A stretch of 64,000 nucleotides of DNA from Candidatus Nitrososphaera evergladensis SR1 (GCF_000730285.1 NZ_CP007174.1:930001-994000); one strand, 5' to 3'; shown: positions 1-8,644, counted from the first letter of the stretch. Numbers and translations are program-made. Notes: generated by a model from the sequence alone, not told the origin.

Positions 1-234
1 GGCGTAAACGAGATGTGGCACTTCTGGTTCGTGGAGGAAATCTTCTCCGTTCCAAACCACTGGATGTTCAACATGGGTGTCGTAGTGGCATTCATGGGCG
101 CCCTTGCGTACGTGGTAAGGGTGTACGCCAGACTGGTGGAACTGGGTGCAGAAACACCGGCCAAGAACCCGTATGTAGCAGAGATGTACAAGCTAGCGCT
201 TGAAGGCAAGCTGTACAGCAGGTCCATCCCATAA
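1..234 (+). CDS. amoC: Ammonia monooxygenase subunit C, 3' end only
   Basis: The reading frame is open from base 1 (GVNEMWHFWF...) and ends with a TAA at 232-234, so the N-terminal part lies outside the window. The 77 visible residues match the C-terminus of archaeal AmoC as I know it: the WHFWFVEEIF segment, NHWMFNMGVVVAFMGALAYV as the last membrane helix, and the cytoplasmic tail ending LYSRSIP. AmoC is a membrane subunit of the copper-dependent ammonia monooxygenase that oxidises ammonia to hydroxylamine. Soil Nitrososphaera genomes carry several dispersed amoC copies, and no amoA or amoB follows here, so this may be an isolated copy. A hairpin terminator follows directly. Confidence 0.95.
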   Translation, partial: GVNEMWHFWFVEEIFSVPNHWMFNMGVVVAFMGALAYVVRVYARLVELGAETPAKNPYVAEMYKLALEGKLYSRSIP

Positions 235-252
235 AACGGGATTTTGACTCTA

Positions 253-290
253 TCTGGACCGCAAGGTCCGGATTCTGCCTTTTTTCTTTT
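253..290 (+). terminator. Terminator after amoC
   Basis: An 8-bp stem (TCTGGACC / GGTCCGGA, with one G-T pair) closed by a GCAA tetraloop at 253-272 is followed by a pyrimidine tract with a T run at 280-285. It lies 19 bases after the amoC stop. Confidence 0.7.
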
Positions 291-344
291 CTTTAACCTC
301 TTTTAAAAAACACAAGTATCCCTTCTGCGTATTATTATACCGAC

Positions 345-482
345 ATGGACATGTCTGCGACGTGCGGAGCCTGTGGGAAAAAGACGCAGGACTATCCTGT
401 GTTCTGCTACATGTGCAACGACTATTTCTGCTCGGAGGCCTGCCACATGACAAAGCACGCAAGGCCGTGGCAAAAATACTGA
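345..482 (+). CDS. 45-residue zinc-finger microprotein
   Basis: ATG at 345 gives a 45-residue protein with the metal-ligand pattern C7-x2-C10, C21-x2-C24, C29-x3-C33-H34-x3-H38, enough for two interleaved zinc sites. The spacing resembles a minimal MYND or treble-clef zinc finger. There is no membrane segment or signal peptide. A TATA-like CTTTTAAAAAAC at about 299-311 lies about 35 bases before the ATG, suiting a nearly leaderless transcript. It sits between amoC and a convergent ABC permease. Function unknown; a nucleic-acid or protein-binding role is only a guess. The dense, ordered cysteine pattern in a 45-codon frame argues that it is a real gene. Confidence 0.6.
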   Translation: MDMSATCGACGKKTQDYPVFCYMCNDYFCSEACHMTKHARPWQKY

Positions 483-511
483 CGATGGTATGCGTGTGTG
501 ACTCTGTGTGG

Positions 512-1762
512 CTATTCGCGCCTTAGCGCCACTATCGGGGCTGTCCTTGAAGCGCGCCATGCAGGATACATGCCGGCAAGCACCGACAATCCGACTGAAA
601 GTCCCCATACTGTACCCATGTCCTGCGGCAAAAACACTGGCGTCATGTTCTGCGAGCTTGGGTCCTGCGACGCAAAGCCTGCGATAAGCACGTATCCTCC
701 CATGATTCCAACGCCCATGCCGGCCGTAGCGCCAATGACCCCTATGGTCAGCGCCTCGACTAGAAACAGCACCAGGATAAAGCTGTTTTGCGCACCTATG
801 GCCTTCATCGTGCCTATCTCCCTGATACGCTCGGTGACTGACGTGTAGAGCGTGGTGATTATGCCGACGGCACCTACCAGAAGCGCCACAAGCGCGATGC
901 TGGTGGTAAACGAGCTAAAGCCTCCGATGAACTGCTGTATGGTCTCCAGTATCGCCTTTGGAGTGGTGATGCCAATGTCCTTGCCGTAGAGCCTGCGGAT
1001 CTCCTTCTCGACAGCGTCGACAAAGTCTCCCGAGTCTGCCGCCACCAAGAGCGCGTCATACTTGCCTGCCTTGTGGAGCATCTGGTTGCCGGCGATGCGG
1101 TTGAACACGACGGCGTTATCGATCGTGGGGTTGCCTGTGGCCTTCATGATGCCCGAGACGACAAAACTCCTCGTCTCTTTTTCCTGCTTGCCCGTGTCAG
1201 GGTCGACAAACGTGTACGTGGCCCGGAGCGTCTGGCCTACCACTGCAAACGGGGTAGAGTCGCCGGGCGGGTTTGCCACCCTTTCTGCGAGAATTATCGC
1301 AGAGGGGTCGTTTTGCCGGATGCTAGAGCCTTCAAAGAACGTCGTGGTAGGGGCTATCACGTACAGCTTTTGCGGATCGATTGAAAACACGGTCGTATCG
1401 TGCTTTCTGCCTCCAGCCTCAAGCGTTATGGCGCCCTGGTACGACGGGATTACGTCGCTTACAAACGGGAGCGAGCGTATCCTGCTCACCACGGCCTCAT
1501 TGAGAGTTATCTTTGGCACAGGCGGCGGCCCTCCTCCGAACGGGTCTCCTCCGCTCTGGGCCTGCGCGCTTGTCACAAACAGCACGTTTGGCGCAAGCTT
1601 GCTGAACTGGAAGCTGATAAAGTTGGAAAAACCGGCGGTCATGCCGTTTAGCGCAACCATGAGCGAGCTTCCAACTACCACCATCATTATAGTGAGGGCG
1701 GACCTTGTCTTGCGCTCCCTCAGCGCGTCAATGGATAGCGCAAAGATCTCCTTGATGTTCAT
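512..1762 (-). CDS. ABC transporter permease, MacB/FtsX type
   Basis: 416 residues. An N-terminal helix (about 18-40, after a basic ERKTRSALT segment) is followed by a large extracytoplasmic MacB-like domain (about 45-275) and three C-terminal FtsX helices (about 285-400). The loop segment with RIREIGTMKAIGAQ (about 313-326) is the typical FtsX coupling helix for the ATPase. It is the last gene of a three-gene operon; its ATG overlaps the stop of the preceding secreted protein by four bases (ATGA). Proteins of this type move substrates by mechanotransmission, for example lipoproteins, peptides or drugs, rather than by a classic transmembrane channel. The substrate cannot be read from sequence. 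Confidence 0.88.
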   Translation of the reverse strand: MNIKEIFALSIDALRERKTRSALTIMMVVVGSSLMVALNGMTAGFSNFISFQFSKLAPNVLFVTSAQAQSGGDPFGGGPPPVPKITLNEAVVSRIRSLPFVSDVIPSYQGAITLEAGGRKHDTTVFSIDPQKLYVIAPTTTFFEGSSIRQNDPSAIILAERVANPPGDSTPFAVVGQTLRATYTFVDPDTGKQEKETRSFVVSGIMKATGNPTIDNAVVFNRIAGNQMLHKAGKYDALLVAADSGDFVDAVEKEIRRLYGKDIGITTPKAILETIQQFIGGFSSFTTSIALVALLVGAVGIITTLYTSVTERIREIGTMKAIGAQNSFILVLFLVEALTIGVIGATAGMGVGIMGGYVLIAGFASQDPSSQNMTPVFLPQDMGTVWGLSVGLSVLAGMYPAWRASRTAPIVALRRE

Positions 1763-3576
1763 TTGCCTGCGCGCTCTTTTTCTTCTTTCTTGCTGCCGCT
1801 GCCAAGGTGGCTGTCCAGCACTGACTCGATGTCGTCATTGCTGCCGCTGCCGTCGCCGTTCTGCTGCTTGCTGAACTGGAGCGTGTGCTTTAGTTTCGAC
1901 TTTTTCCTCATGCGTATTACAACCACCGCGATTACAACCGCAGCGATTATGCCTGCAATGACTCCTATCATCATCGTGCTGCCTGCCTGGCTCTGCTGGG
2001 TGTTTTGCGCAGGTGCCTCTGGTTTAAAGTCGACGTTGGCCTTGATGTCCAGCGTGTGCTGTTCTCTCAGGCTGTCCTTGTACTGCACCTTTAATTCCAC
2101 GGGGTACGTCCCTGCGCCAGTGTTGTTGGCGACATCAATTGGTATGCTGAATGGAAGGGGCGAGTTTTCCTGCAGGTCGCCAAGGTACTGCTGCGGCGGA
2201 AGCGAGTTTGCAAGGCCATGTGCGCTTGTCACTTCCACTGTGGTAAAGAGCGCAAGCACATTTCCTTCGTTGAGGAGGTTGCCCGTTATGTTGGGCACGC
2301 CTCCGATGTAGGTCACGCCTATCTCGTACGCCTTGACGCTTATCTCGCCATCGACGTACGTGCCGATGTCAAACGTCTCTATCTCTGGCTGCCCCGCCGA
2401 TATGCGCTGGACAGTGAGCTTGAAGGTCGCCGCCTTGCCTATCATGTCGGTTGACGAATACACCTGAGTTGATATCTCCTGGCTTGCGCCGGGCGCAAGG
2501 TCGCCTACCGTCCAGCTGGTCTTGCCGAGGATCTTTATCTGCTCCGCAGTAGAGCTTATGGAAGCCACTATGTCTGACAGCTGCTGGTTGCCGTTGTTTG
2601 CAAGCGACACTCTCAGGTCCGTTATCTTGCCAGCTGTCATTATGGAGGAGTTGCCGACGGGCGTAGCGCTCAGTGGCGAGCTTGAAGACGTCGGCAGGAT
2701 GATGAGGCCCACCGGCACAGTCGAGTTCTTTTTCTCGCCGTACGTGTTGCCGTACTCTATCTGGAGGGGAACTGTCTGCAGCGTCTCCCCTGCAGAGTTG
2801 CTGGCGTACAGCACCGGCTCTATCGTGGTAGAGTTTCCCGGCGTAATTGTTCCAATCTCAAACGATTTTTGCCCAACTGCCACAAGCGACGCCTGCTGCG
2901 TGGTGGGGTTGACGCCGGACGAGCCTGGAACGGTCACAACGACCCCTGTGGCCGGCGCGCTTCCCGTGTTTGTTATCTTTATCGCCACCCTGCCCGAAGT
3001 TCCCGGTGCGACTCCGCCTTCTGACGAAGCGTCAAGGATGACCTTGCCTGTCAGCTTGAACGGGACGTTGATGTCTGCAGTTCTTGGCGCGCCTGACTCT
3101 AGCGTTCTAGAATACTCTACTTTGAGACCAGAGCTGTAACTTTGGATTGACGCATTGTCAGAAACGTTCACCTGGAAAAAGAGCGTGAACGTGTTGCCTG
3201 CAGTGACGATTCCGTTGTACGTCGCAACCGCTTCGCTGGATCTGGAAGAAGATGTGAACCCCGACGGTAACGAAAGGGTTCCTGACACGGAGGTAATGTC
3301 TGAAAATCCCCTGTTGACAAGCGTCACCGCAAGGATGGACGAGCCGTCTCCCGGCGCGACTTCGACCTTGGAAAGCGGGGTGCCTGCCGGAGGCATGGTG
3401 GTTCTGTCTGTCCAAAAGGCGTCAAGGAAGACCGGCCCGCTTATATTGGCGTTTATTATGTCTGCCTCGCTCAACTGCGCCAAGGCTCCAAGCGGGGTAC
3501 TGACAACAAGCGCTGCTGCTACTACTATTGCAGCCGCCATGACTGAAGGAGTAAAGGAGGAGTAGTAGTTTTTCAA
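1759..3576 (-). CDS. Secreted, membrane-anchored beta-domain protein of ABC operon
   Basis: 605 residues with an N-terminal signal peptide (hydrophobic core about 13-33, ending near ALAQL), several extracytoplasmic Ig-like repeats rich in Thr, Ser, Gly and Val (CARDB/NEW3-like, COG1361 style), a single C-terminal helix (about 547-567) and a basic, Gly/Ser-rich cytoplasmic tail. It overlaps both neighbours by four bases, the ATPase upstream and the permease downstream, so the three are translationally coupled. The likely role is an extracytoplasmic partner that contacts substrate or the S-layer and works with the MacB-like permease. Repeat boundaries are approximate. Confidence 0.8.
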   Translation of the reverse strand: MKNYYSSFTPSVMAAAIVVAAALVVSTPLGALAQLSEADIINANISGPVFLDAFWTDRTTMPPAGTPLSKVEVAPGDGSSILAVTLVNRGFSDITSVSGTLSLPSGFTSSSRSSEAVATYNGIVTAGNTFTLFFQVNVSDNASIQSYSSGLKVEYSRTLESGAPRTADINVPFKLTGKVILDASSEGGVAPGTSGRVAIKITNTGSAPATGVVVTVPGSSGVNPTTQQASLVAVGQKSFEIGTITPGNSTTIEPVLYASNSAGETLQTVPLQIEYGNTYGEKKNSTVPVGLIILPTSSSSPLSATPVGNSSIMTAGKITDLRVSLANNGNQQLSDIVASISSTAEQIKILGKTSWTVGDLAPGASQEISTQVYSSTDMIGKAATFKLTVQRISAGQPEIETFDIGTYVDGEISVKAYEIGVTYIGGVPNITGNLLNEGNVLALFTTVEVTSAHGLANSLPPQQYLGDLQENSPLPFSIPIDVANNTGAGTYPVELKVQYKDSLREQHTLDIKANVDFKPEAPAQNTQQSQAGSTMMIGVIAGIIAAVVIAVVVIRMRKKSKLKHTLQFSKQQNGDGSGSNDDIESVLDSHLGSGSKKEEKERAGK

Positions 3577-4250
3577 TTGTTCACTACCTCCTTTTCGACT
3601 TTGCCGTCGCGGATGTATATCGCCCTGTCGCAGGCCTCTGCAAGCTCTGGGTTGTGCGTGACCATCACTATGGTCCTGCGGAACTTGCTTGAAAGCATCT
3701 TTAGCAAGTCAAACACCTCGTTTCCAGTCTTGGTGTCAAGGTTTCCAGTCGGCTCGTCTGCGAGGATTATCGCCGGGTCGTTCATAAGCGATCTTGCAAT
3801 GGCGACTCGCTGCTGCTGGCCGCCAGAAAGGTTGACCGGCTTGAAGCCGGCCTTGTTGCCAATCCCAAGCACTTCAAGCAGCTTTTCTGCCCTCCTCTGG
3901 CGCTCGGCGCTTCCCATGCCTGAAAGCACTCCGGGGAGCTCGACGTTTTTCAGGACCGTCGTCCTGTTTATCAGGTTGTACGACTGGAAGATGAATCCGA
4001 TGAGGTGGTTTCTCATGGTGGCCATTTCCGAGTCTGCAAGCGCAAAGACGTCTATGCCGTTTATGTAGACCTTGCCCGACGTCGGCTTGTCAAGGGCGCC
4101 AATTATGTTAAGAAGCGTCGACTTGCCGCTTCCGGAGGGGCCGACTATTGCCACAAACTCGCCTTTTCTGATTGAAATGTTGACGCCGCGAAGGGCTGCA
4201 ACCCTTCCGGCTGCCGAATCAAAGACCTTGGTGATGTTGTCTACCTTCAT
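3573..4250 (-). CDS. ABC transporter ATP-binding protein, LolD/MacB type
   Basis: The ATPase carries Walker A GPSGSGKST, the Q-loop FIFQSYNLI, the signature LSGGQQQR, Walker B AIILADEPTGNLD and the H-loop histidine in MVTHN, all intact and spaced as in LolD/MacB ATPases. The frame is open up to a TTG at 4310, but a TATA element at 4311-4321 puts the predicted transcript start near 4290, so I use the ATG at 4250 (MKVDNITKVF), which also matches the family's usual N-terminus. It drives the FtsX-type permease encoded downstream. First gene of the operon. Confidence 0.9.
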   Translation of the reverse strand: MKVDNITKVFDSAAGRVAALRGVNISIRKGEFVAIVGPSGSGKSTLLNIIGALDKPTSGKVYINGIDVFALADSEMATMRNHLIGFIFQSYNLINRTTVLKNVELPGVLSGMGSAERQRRAEKLLEVLGIGNKAGFKPVNLSGGQQQRVAIARSLMNDPAIILADEPTGNLDTKTGNEVFDLLKMLSSKFRRTIVMVTHNPELAEACDRAIYIRDGKVEKEVVNN

Positions 4251-4310
4251 GACGACCGTCTGGCTGTCAGAACCTGCATTATTCAAAGCGGATTCTCTAG
4301 TGGTGTCCAA

Positions 4311-4321
4311 TTATATTTATA
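4311..4321 (-). promoter_or_regulatory. TATA box of ABC operon
   Basis: Reading the minus strand, TATAAATATAA occurs here. With an archaeal spacing of about 25 bases it predicts transcription from about 4290, leaving a leader of about 40 bases before the ATG at 4250. Confidence 0.5.
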
Positions 4322-4347
4322 GAAACAGATTAGTGGTAAATAAAGAT

Positions 4348-4367
4348 AACTGACTGGTCAGTCAGTT
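4348..4367. promoter_or_regulatory. Palindromic operator, TetR-like
   Basis: Perfect 9-bp arms AACTGACTG and CAGTCAGTT surround a 2-bp centre. It lies between the divergent ABC operon and the YHS microprotein gene, about 27 bases upstream of the ABC TATA box. The sequence style resembles operators of TetR-family repressors, but no TetR gene is in this window. Confidence 0.6.
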
Positions 4368-4436
4368 TTTTCCTACCTGCCGTGTAGTTCATTTTCCAAA
4401 ACAATAAATACACTTTTGCAGCGCAAAACGCCATAA

Positions 4437-4577
4437 ATGCCAGTCGATCCCGTATGCGGAATCGAGATGGACCAGGAGCTTGCGGTCTCCCACGAACACA
4501 ACGGCAAGACATACTTTTTCTGCTGTGAAGGATGCAAGCGCATATTCGTCAAAAAGCCTGGCAAGTACTCAAAGTGA
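4437..4577 (+). CDS. YHS-domain metal-binding microprotein
   Basis: 46 residues starting MPVDPVCGIEM and containing the YHS/TRASH signature: DPVCGIEM (C7), then an aromatic GKTYFFCCEGCKRIF stretch (C29, C30, C33) and FVKKPGKYSK. This covers a complete minimal YHS domain. Such domains bind heavy metals such as copper and occur alone or fused to P-type ATPases. It is divergent from the ABC export operon across the palindromic operator, so joint control with metal or envelope stress is possible. Its last 9 bases overlap the end of the convergent asparagine-synthetase-like gene. Confidence 0.8.
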   Translation: MPVDPVCGIEMDQELAVSHEHNGKTYFFCCEGCKRIFVKKPGKYSK

Positions 4578-5531
4578 CGCAACAGGCGTCACGGGAAACG
4601 CGCCGCACGTCCTGCAGAACTTGCCCGTCCACTCAAAACAGCCGCCGCATTCCGGGCAGCGCCTGCTGCATCCGCCTGCTTCCTCTTTTGGCGGCGGATT
4701 GTAGCTGCGAAACATTGCGTAATAGTGCAGGTGCTCCTTGCTTCGCAGTTTAACGCCTTCCAAAAGCGCGATTTTTGCCCTGTTTGCGTACGTAGAGTCG
4801 TCTATCATGTCCTCGACGTATTTGTGGAACTGGTCGGTGCCGGCGCCCTGCTCCTGCGCCATCTTTTTGCGCCACGCAAGCCCACCGAGGTCGCGCTCAA
4901 AGCATTTCCGCAGGACAAACTTGCCCCACTTTTCTCCGTCGCGCTCGCCTACCTTTTCGCCTGCAGGCATCGACTTGGCGTACTCTGCAAATTCCCTGTC
5001 AAGGAATGGCGCCCTGACCTCGACGCCCATCTTTTCGCCAAGCGCCCTTGAGGAAAAATGCATCACTTGCCACAGGCGCGCAAGCTCTTGCCCAAGCTTC
5101 TCATAATCGCCATAATAGCGCGACAAATAGTTGTACCCTGCAAACAGCTCGTCGCCCCCGTCGCCTGTCACCACGGCGCGGTAGCCATCCTCCTTGGCCC
5201 GCAAAAGGGCGGCAAGTGCAACGCACGAATTGCGCACCTCTATCGGGTCAAACGTCTTGAAAACCTGTACAACGATATCGACAAGCTCGACCATTTTTTC
5301 AGGGCCAAATACTGCCTCCGCATGTACCCTGCAGTACTTTTGCGCAACCTGCCGGGCGTAGGCAAGGTCCGGCGCGTCTTTGCCAAGGGCTGCAGTCACG
5401 CAATACCGCGGCTTTAGGATGCTTGCAATGATTGCGCTGTCGAGGCCTCCTGACAGCAGGAGCGCGTCGGCGCGGTTTTTCTCTACCGCCTTTGCAAGCC
5501 TTTGCACAAGATCATCGCAATAGTAGTCCAA
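4569..5531 (-). CDS. Asparagine-synthetase-like ATP-pyrophosphatase with zinc ribbon
   Basis: 320 residues. The PP-loop SGGLDSA (about 27-33) and the GDGGDELFAGYNYL segment (about 124-137) are hallmarks of the AsnB synthetase domain, which adenylates a carboxylate. The N-terminal glutaminase domain of AsnB is absent, so nitrogen must come from another source or the enzyme makes a different amide. A C-terminal four-cysteine ribbon (CPECGG...FCRTCG) is an addition not seen in classical AsnB. The start is a TTG at 5531. Its exact substrate is not clear from sequence. Confidence 0.75.
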   Translation of the reverse strand: MDYYCDDLVQRLAKAVEKNRADALLLSGGLDSAIIASILKPRYCVTAALGKDAPDLAYARQVAQKYCRVHAEAVFGPEKMVELVDIVVQVFKTFDPIEVRNSCVALAALLRAKEDGYRAVVTGDGGDELFAGYNYLSRYYGDYEKLGQELARLWQVMHFSSRALGEKMGVEVRAPFLDREFAEYAKSMPAGEKVGERDGEKWGKFVLRKCFERDLGGLAWRKKMAQEQGAGTDQFHKYVEDMIDDSTYANRAKIALLEGVKLRSKEHLHYYAMFRSYNPPPKEEAGGCSRRCPECGGCFEWTGKFCRTCGAFPVTPVASL

Positions 5532-5570
5532 TCTGCAAATATGGAAAAGGAGGGAGAGGGGTATTAGCCC

Positions 5571-6002
5571 TTACTCTGCGTTGTTGTTGTGATGGTGGCC
5601 GTCAGCAGCCGGCGGTGCCTCGCAGAACTCTGTCAGCACGCCGTTGAGCGATTTCGGATGGATGAACGTGATGCGCCTCCCGTACGAGCCGGTGCGCAGG
5701 TCGCCCAGCATCCTCATGCCCTGCGATTTTGCCCTGTCAACGTCCTTGACAATGTCGTCGGCGGTTATTGCGATGTGGTGTATGCCCTCGCCGCGCTCTT
5801 TAAGGAACTTGGATATCGGGCTGTCAGGGGACGTTGGCTCCATCAGCTCTATCCTTGTGTCTTCGAGCATGAGCATCGCAACCTTGACCTTTTCATTGGG
5901 CACGGTCTCGATCTCTAGGTGGTCGACGTTTAGGATCTTTTGGTAGTTCTTTAGGGCCTCGTCGACGTTGTTGACTGCGATGGCAATATGGTCTACGCGC
6001 AT
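5571..6002 (-). CDS. mce: Methylmalonyl-CoA epimerase
   Basis: 143 residues from the ATG at 6002 (MRVDHIAIAV), the usual family start. It is a vicinal-oxygen-chelate fold with paired modules; metal ligands are visible as H5 (VDHIAI), the E of the RIELMEP segment, the H of IHHIAI and the E of LTEFCEA. It interconverts (S)- and (R)-methylmalonyl-CoA, feeding the mutase. It is 46 bases downstream of mcmA on the same strand. A His/Asn-rich tail (GHHHNNNAE) is probably a disordered end. An upstream in-frame ATG at 6047 would add 15 residues and is less likely. Confidence 0.9.
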   Translation of the reverse strand: MRVDHIAIAVNNVDEALKNYQKILNVDHLEIETVPNEKVKVAMLMLEDTRIELMEPTSPDSPISKFLKERGEGIHHIAITADDIVKDVDRAKSQGMRMLGDLRTGSYGRRITFIHPKSLNGVLTEFCEAPPAADGHHHNNNAE

Positions 6003-6048
6003 ATATTCTTCTATTCCATGCCCCCATCTTATTAATTTCTCTTGCATT

Positions 6049-7656
6049 TTAGAACGAGATCTTGGGCTCGTACCTGCCAAAGATCCCGCGCAGGGTGTCG
6101 CTTATCTCGCCAAGCGTGGTGTAGCTCTTGACGCAGTTTATGATGTGAGGCATCAGGTTCTCGTCCTTTTCCGCGTTCTTTTGAAGGGTCGCAAGCGCCG
6201 CATTTACTTTTGCCATGTCCCTGCCTGCCTTGAACTCCTTCAGCCTTGCAAGCTGCTTTTTCTCAATCTCCGGGTCAATCCTGTTGAGCGCCGGTTCGAC
6301 GTCGTGTGCGTCCTGGTACTTGTTGACGCCGACAATGACCCTGCTGTTTTCGTCAATCTCTCTTTTCAACCGGTAGGCATTGTTGCGGATCTCCTCCTGG
6401 AAATAGCCCTTTTCGATCGCCGCCATTGCTCCTCCCATCTTGTCGATGCGCTTTAGGTACTTCCACACCTGCTCTTCAATTTCGCTTGTCAGCTGCTCGA
6501 CATAGTACGAGCCGGCCATCGGGTCGACCGTCTTTATCGCGCCCGTCTCGCTTGCGATTATCTGCTGCGTGCGAAGCGCTACCTTGGCAGACTGCTCCGT
6601 CGGAAGCGCAAGGGCTTCATCGCGCGAGTTTGTGTGAAGCGATTGGCAGCCGCCAAGCACCGCGGCCATCGCCTCTGTCGCAACCCGTACAATGTTGTTG
6701 TCCACCTGCTGCGCCGTCAGCGATTCGCCGGATGTCTGGACGTGGAAGCGCAAATGCTGGGATTTGGCGCTCCTTGCGTGGAACCTTTCCTTCATTATCT
6801 TGGCGTATATCCTGCGCGCCGCCCTGAACTTGGCGATTTCTTCAAAGAACTCCATGGTGCAGCAGAAAAAGAACGACAGCCTTGGCGCAAAGTCGTCGAC
6901 CTTGAGGCCCCTGGCCGTACACGTCTCGACGTACTCGATGGCGTCTGCAAACGTAAACGCCAGTTCCTGCACCGCGTTGGAGCCGGCTTCGCGTATGTGG
7001 TAGCCGGAGATGCTGACTGGGTACCACTGGGGCACCTTTTTTGAGCAATATTCTATCATGTCGCCAATGAGGCGCATCGAGGGCTTGGGCGGGTAGATGT
7101 AAGTGTTTCTTGCGATATACTCTTTCAGTATGTCGTTCTGGGTTGTGCCCCGGAGCTGGTCGGGCTTTACCCCCTGCGATTCGGCGACCGTGATGTACAG
7201 GGATAGCAGCGTCGACGCTGTCGAGTTGATTGTCATCGACGTGCTGACCTTGTCGAGCGGTATGCCCTCAAAGCAGGTCATCATGTCTTTTATGGAGCTG
7301 ATGGCAACGCCTGTCCTGCCTACTTCGCCCTCTGACATCGGGTGGTCAGAATCCCTGCCGGTCTGGGTGGGGAGGTCAAACGCCAGTGACAGTCCTGTTT
7401 GCCCCTTGTCAAGCAGGAACTTGAAGCGCTTGTTCGTCTCGTCGGCGCTTCCAAAGCCGCTGTACTGGCGCATGGTCCAGACGCGCTCGCGGTACATCTC
7501 CGGGTACAGGCCGCGCGTGAACGGGTACTTGCCGGGGTCCTCGTCCTTGAGGCCCTTGATGTCAGCCTTTTTGTACGCGCGCTTGACTGGGATGTTAGAG
7601 TCGGTTACTATCTTTTTTTTGCTCGTTGTTGCCGCGTTCTCTGCTGTTTTTGCCAT
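6049..7656 (-). CDS. mcmA: Methylmalonyl-CoA mutase large (catalytic) subunit
   Basis: 535 residues, matching the separate catalytic chain of archaeal split mutases. The TIM-barrel CoA channel is recognisable from RQYSGFG, GLSLAFDLPTQ and the GRTGVAISS segments; SLHTNSRDEALALPTE and the DPMAGSYYVE stretch are also typical. The B12-binding domain is absent from this chain and is encoded at 8974. The enzyme interconverts methylmalonyl-CoA and succinyl-CoA, a step of the 3-hydroxypropionate/4-hydroxybutyrate cycle of these archaea. A charged Lys/Ala-rich N-terminus precedes the fold. The gene lies 20 bases downstream of meaB. Confidence 0.95.
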   Translation of the reverse strand: MAKTAENAATTSKKKIVTDSNIPVKRAYKKADIKGLKDEDPGKYPFTRGLYPEMYRERVWTMRQYSGFGSADETNKRFKFLLDKGQTGLSLAFDLPTQTGRDSDHPMSEGEVGRTGVAISSIKDMMTCFEGIPLDKVSTSMTINSTASTLLSLYITVAESQGVKPDQLRGTTQNDILKEYIARNTYIYPPKPSMRLIGDMIEYCSKKVPQWYPVSISGYHIREAGSNAVQELAFTFADAIEYVETCTARGLKVDDFAPRLSFFFCCTMEFFEEIAKFRAARRIYAKIMKERFHARSAKSQHLRFHVQTSGESLTAQQVDNNIVRVATEAMAAVLGGCQSLHTNSRDEALALPTEQSAKVALRTQQIIASETGAIKTVDPMAGSYYVEQLTSEIEEQVWKYLKRIDKMGGAMAAIEKGYFQEEIRNNAYRLKREIDENSRVIVGVNKYQDAHDVEPALNRIDPEIEKKQLARLKEFKAGRDMAKVNAALATLQKNAEKDENLMPHIINCVKSYTTLGEISDTLRGIFGRYEPKISF

Positions 7657-7676
7657 CTCTTCTTTTCTCTCCTCGC

Positions 7677-8606
7677 CTACTTGAAGAGGCTTGCAGCAAC
7701 CTTGTCTGCAGCCATGTACGGGTCTATCTCCTTTCTTGCAAGCTTGTCTATAAAAGCCGAATACTTTTTGTTCTCCTTTAGCATGGAAGCGACCTTTTGC
7801 GAGACAATGTCTGAAACCATGTCTTTCAACTCGTCCTCTAGCATCTTCCTCTCGCGTACTTTATAATTAATGCTTCTTTCCTTTAGCAATTTGTCAATAT
7901 GCTGCGCTAGTTCCCTGACGCCCTTGCCCGTCTTGGCAGACGTCTTTAGTATGGGCGGCCTGCGCTCGGTGTCGCCTATCATGTCTACAAGGATGTTGTA
8001 CAGCGGTCCTGCGCCGTCGATGTCGGCCTTGTTGACGACGTAAATGTCTCCAACCTCTGTCAGCCCAGCCTTGACTGCCTGCACGTTATCGCCGGTGTTT
8101 GGCGTAAACAGAACCACTGTCAGGTCGACCACCTTGGTTATCTCTATTTCAAGCTGGCCTGCGCCCACGCTTTCCACCAGAATCAGGTCATAGCCGGCAG
8201 CGTCAAGCACCCTGATCGCGTTCCGGAGTGACTTTGACACTCCACCTACTGCGCCCCTTGACGCCATACTCCTCATGAACACTTTTTCGTCATCAAGGCT
8301 GCCAAGCATCCTTACCCTGTCGCCCAAGATGGCACCTCCCGTTATCGGGCTTGTCGGGTCCACTGCCAGGACGGCAACTTTGTGGCCAAGCGCCTGGCAC
8401 TCTGGTATCAGCCGTCCCACGAGCGAGCTCTTGCCTGCGCCGCCCGGCCCGGTAAAGCCGACGGTGCGCGCCTTACCCGTCTTTTCGAAAATCTCTTTTA
8501 TTATCTGCCTTGACTCGGGCTCTTGATTATCGACTATTGAAATTGCCCTTGCAAGGGAGCGCCTGTCGCCCTGCACGAGGCCCTTTACTATGGGAAGCAC
8601 GGGCAA
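7677..8606 (-). CDS. meaB: MeaB/ArgK-type GTPase, mutase chaperone
   Basis: 309 residues of the G3E family: Walker A GPGGAGKSS (about 54-62), a G2/switch region DPTSPITGGAILGDRVRM, the ESVGAGQLEIEI block (usually ETVGVGQ), and G4 VNKAD. The helical C-terminal dimerisation arm is present. MeaB loads and protects adenosylcobalamin in methylmalonyl-CoA mutase by GTP hydrolysis. Gene order meaB-mcmA-mce on one strand with mcmB divergent nearby supports a dedicated role. Confidence 0.93.
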   Translation of the reverse strand: MPVLPIVKGLVQGDRRSLARAISIVDNQEPESRQIIKEIFEKTGKARTVGFTGPGGAGKSSLVGRLIPECQALGHKVAVLAVDPTSPITGGAILGDRVRMLGSLDDEKVFMRSMASRGAVGGVSKSLRNAIRVLDAAGYDLILVESVGAGQLEIEITKVVDLTVVLFTPNTGDNVQAVKAGLTEVGDIYVVNKADIDGAGPLYNILVDMIGDTERRPPILKTSAKTGKGVRELAQHIDKLLKERSINYKVRERKMLEDELKDMVSDIVSQKVASMLKENKKYSAFIDKLARKEIDPYMAADKVAASLFK

Positions 8607-8644
8607 GCTGGGTGCTGGATATTATATATCCTTAACAAATATCG

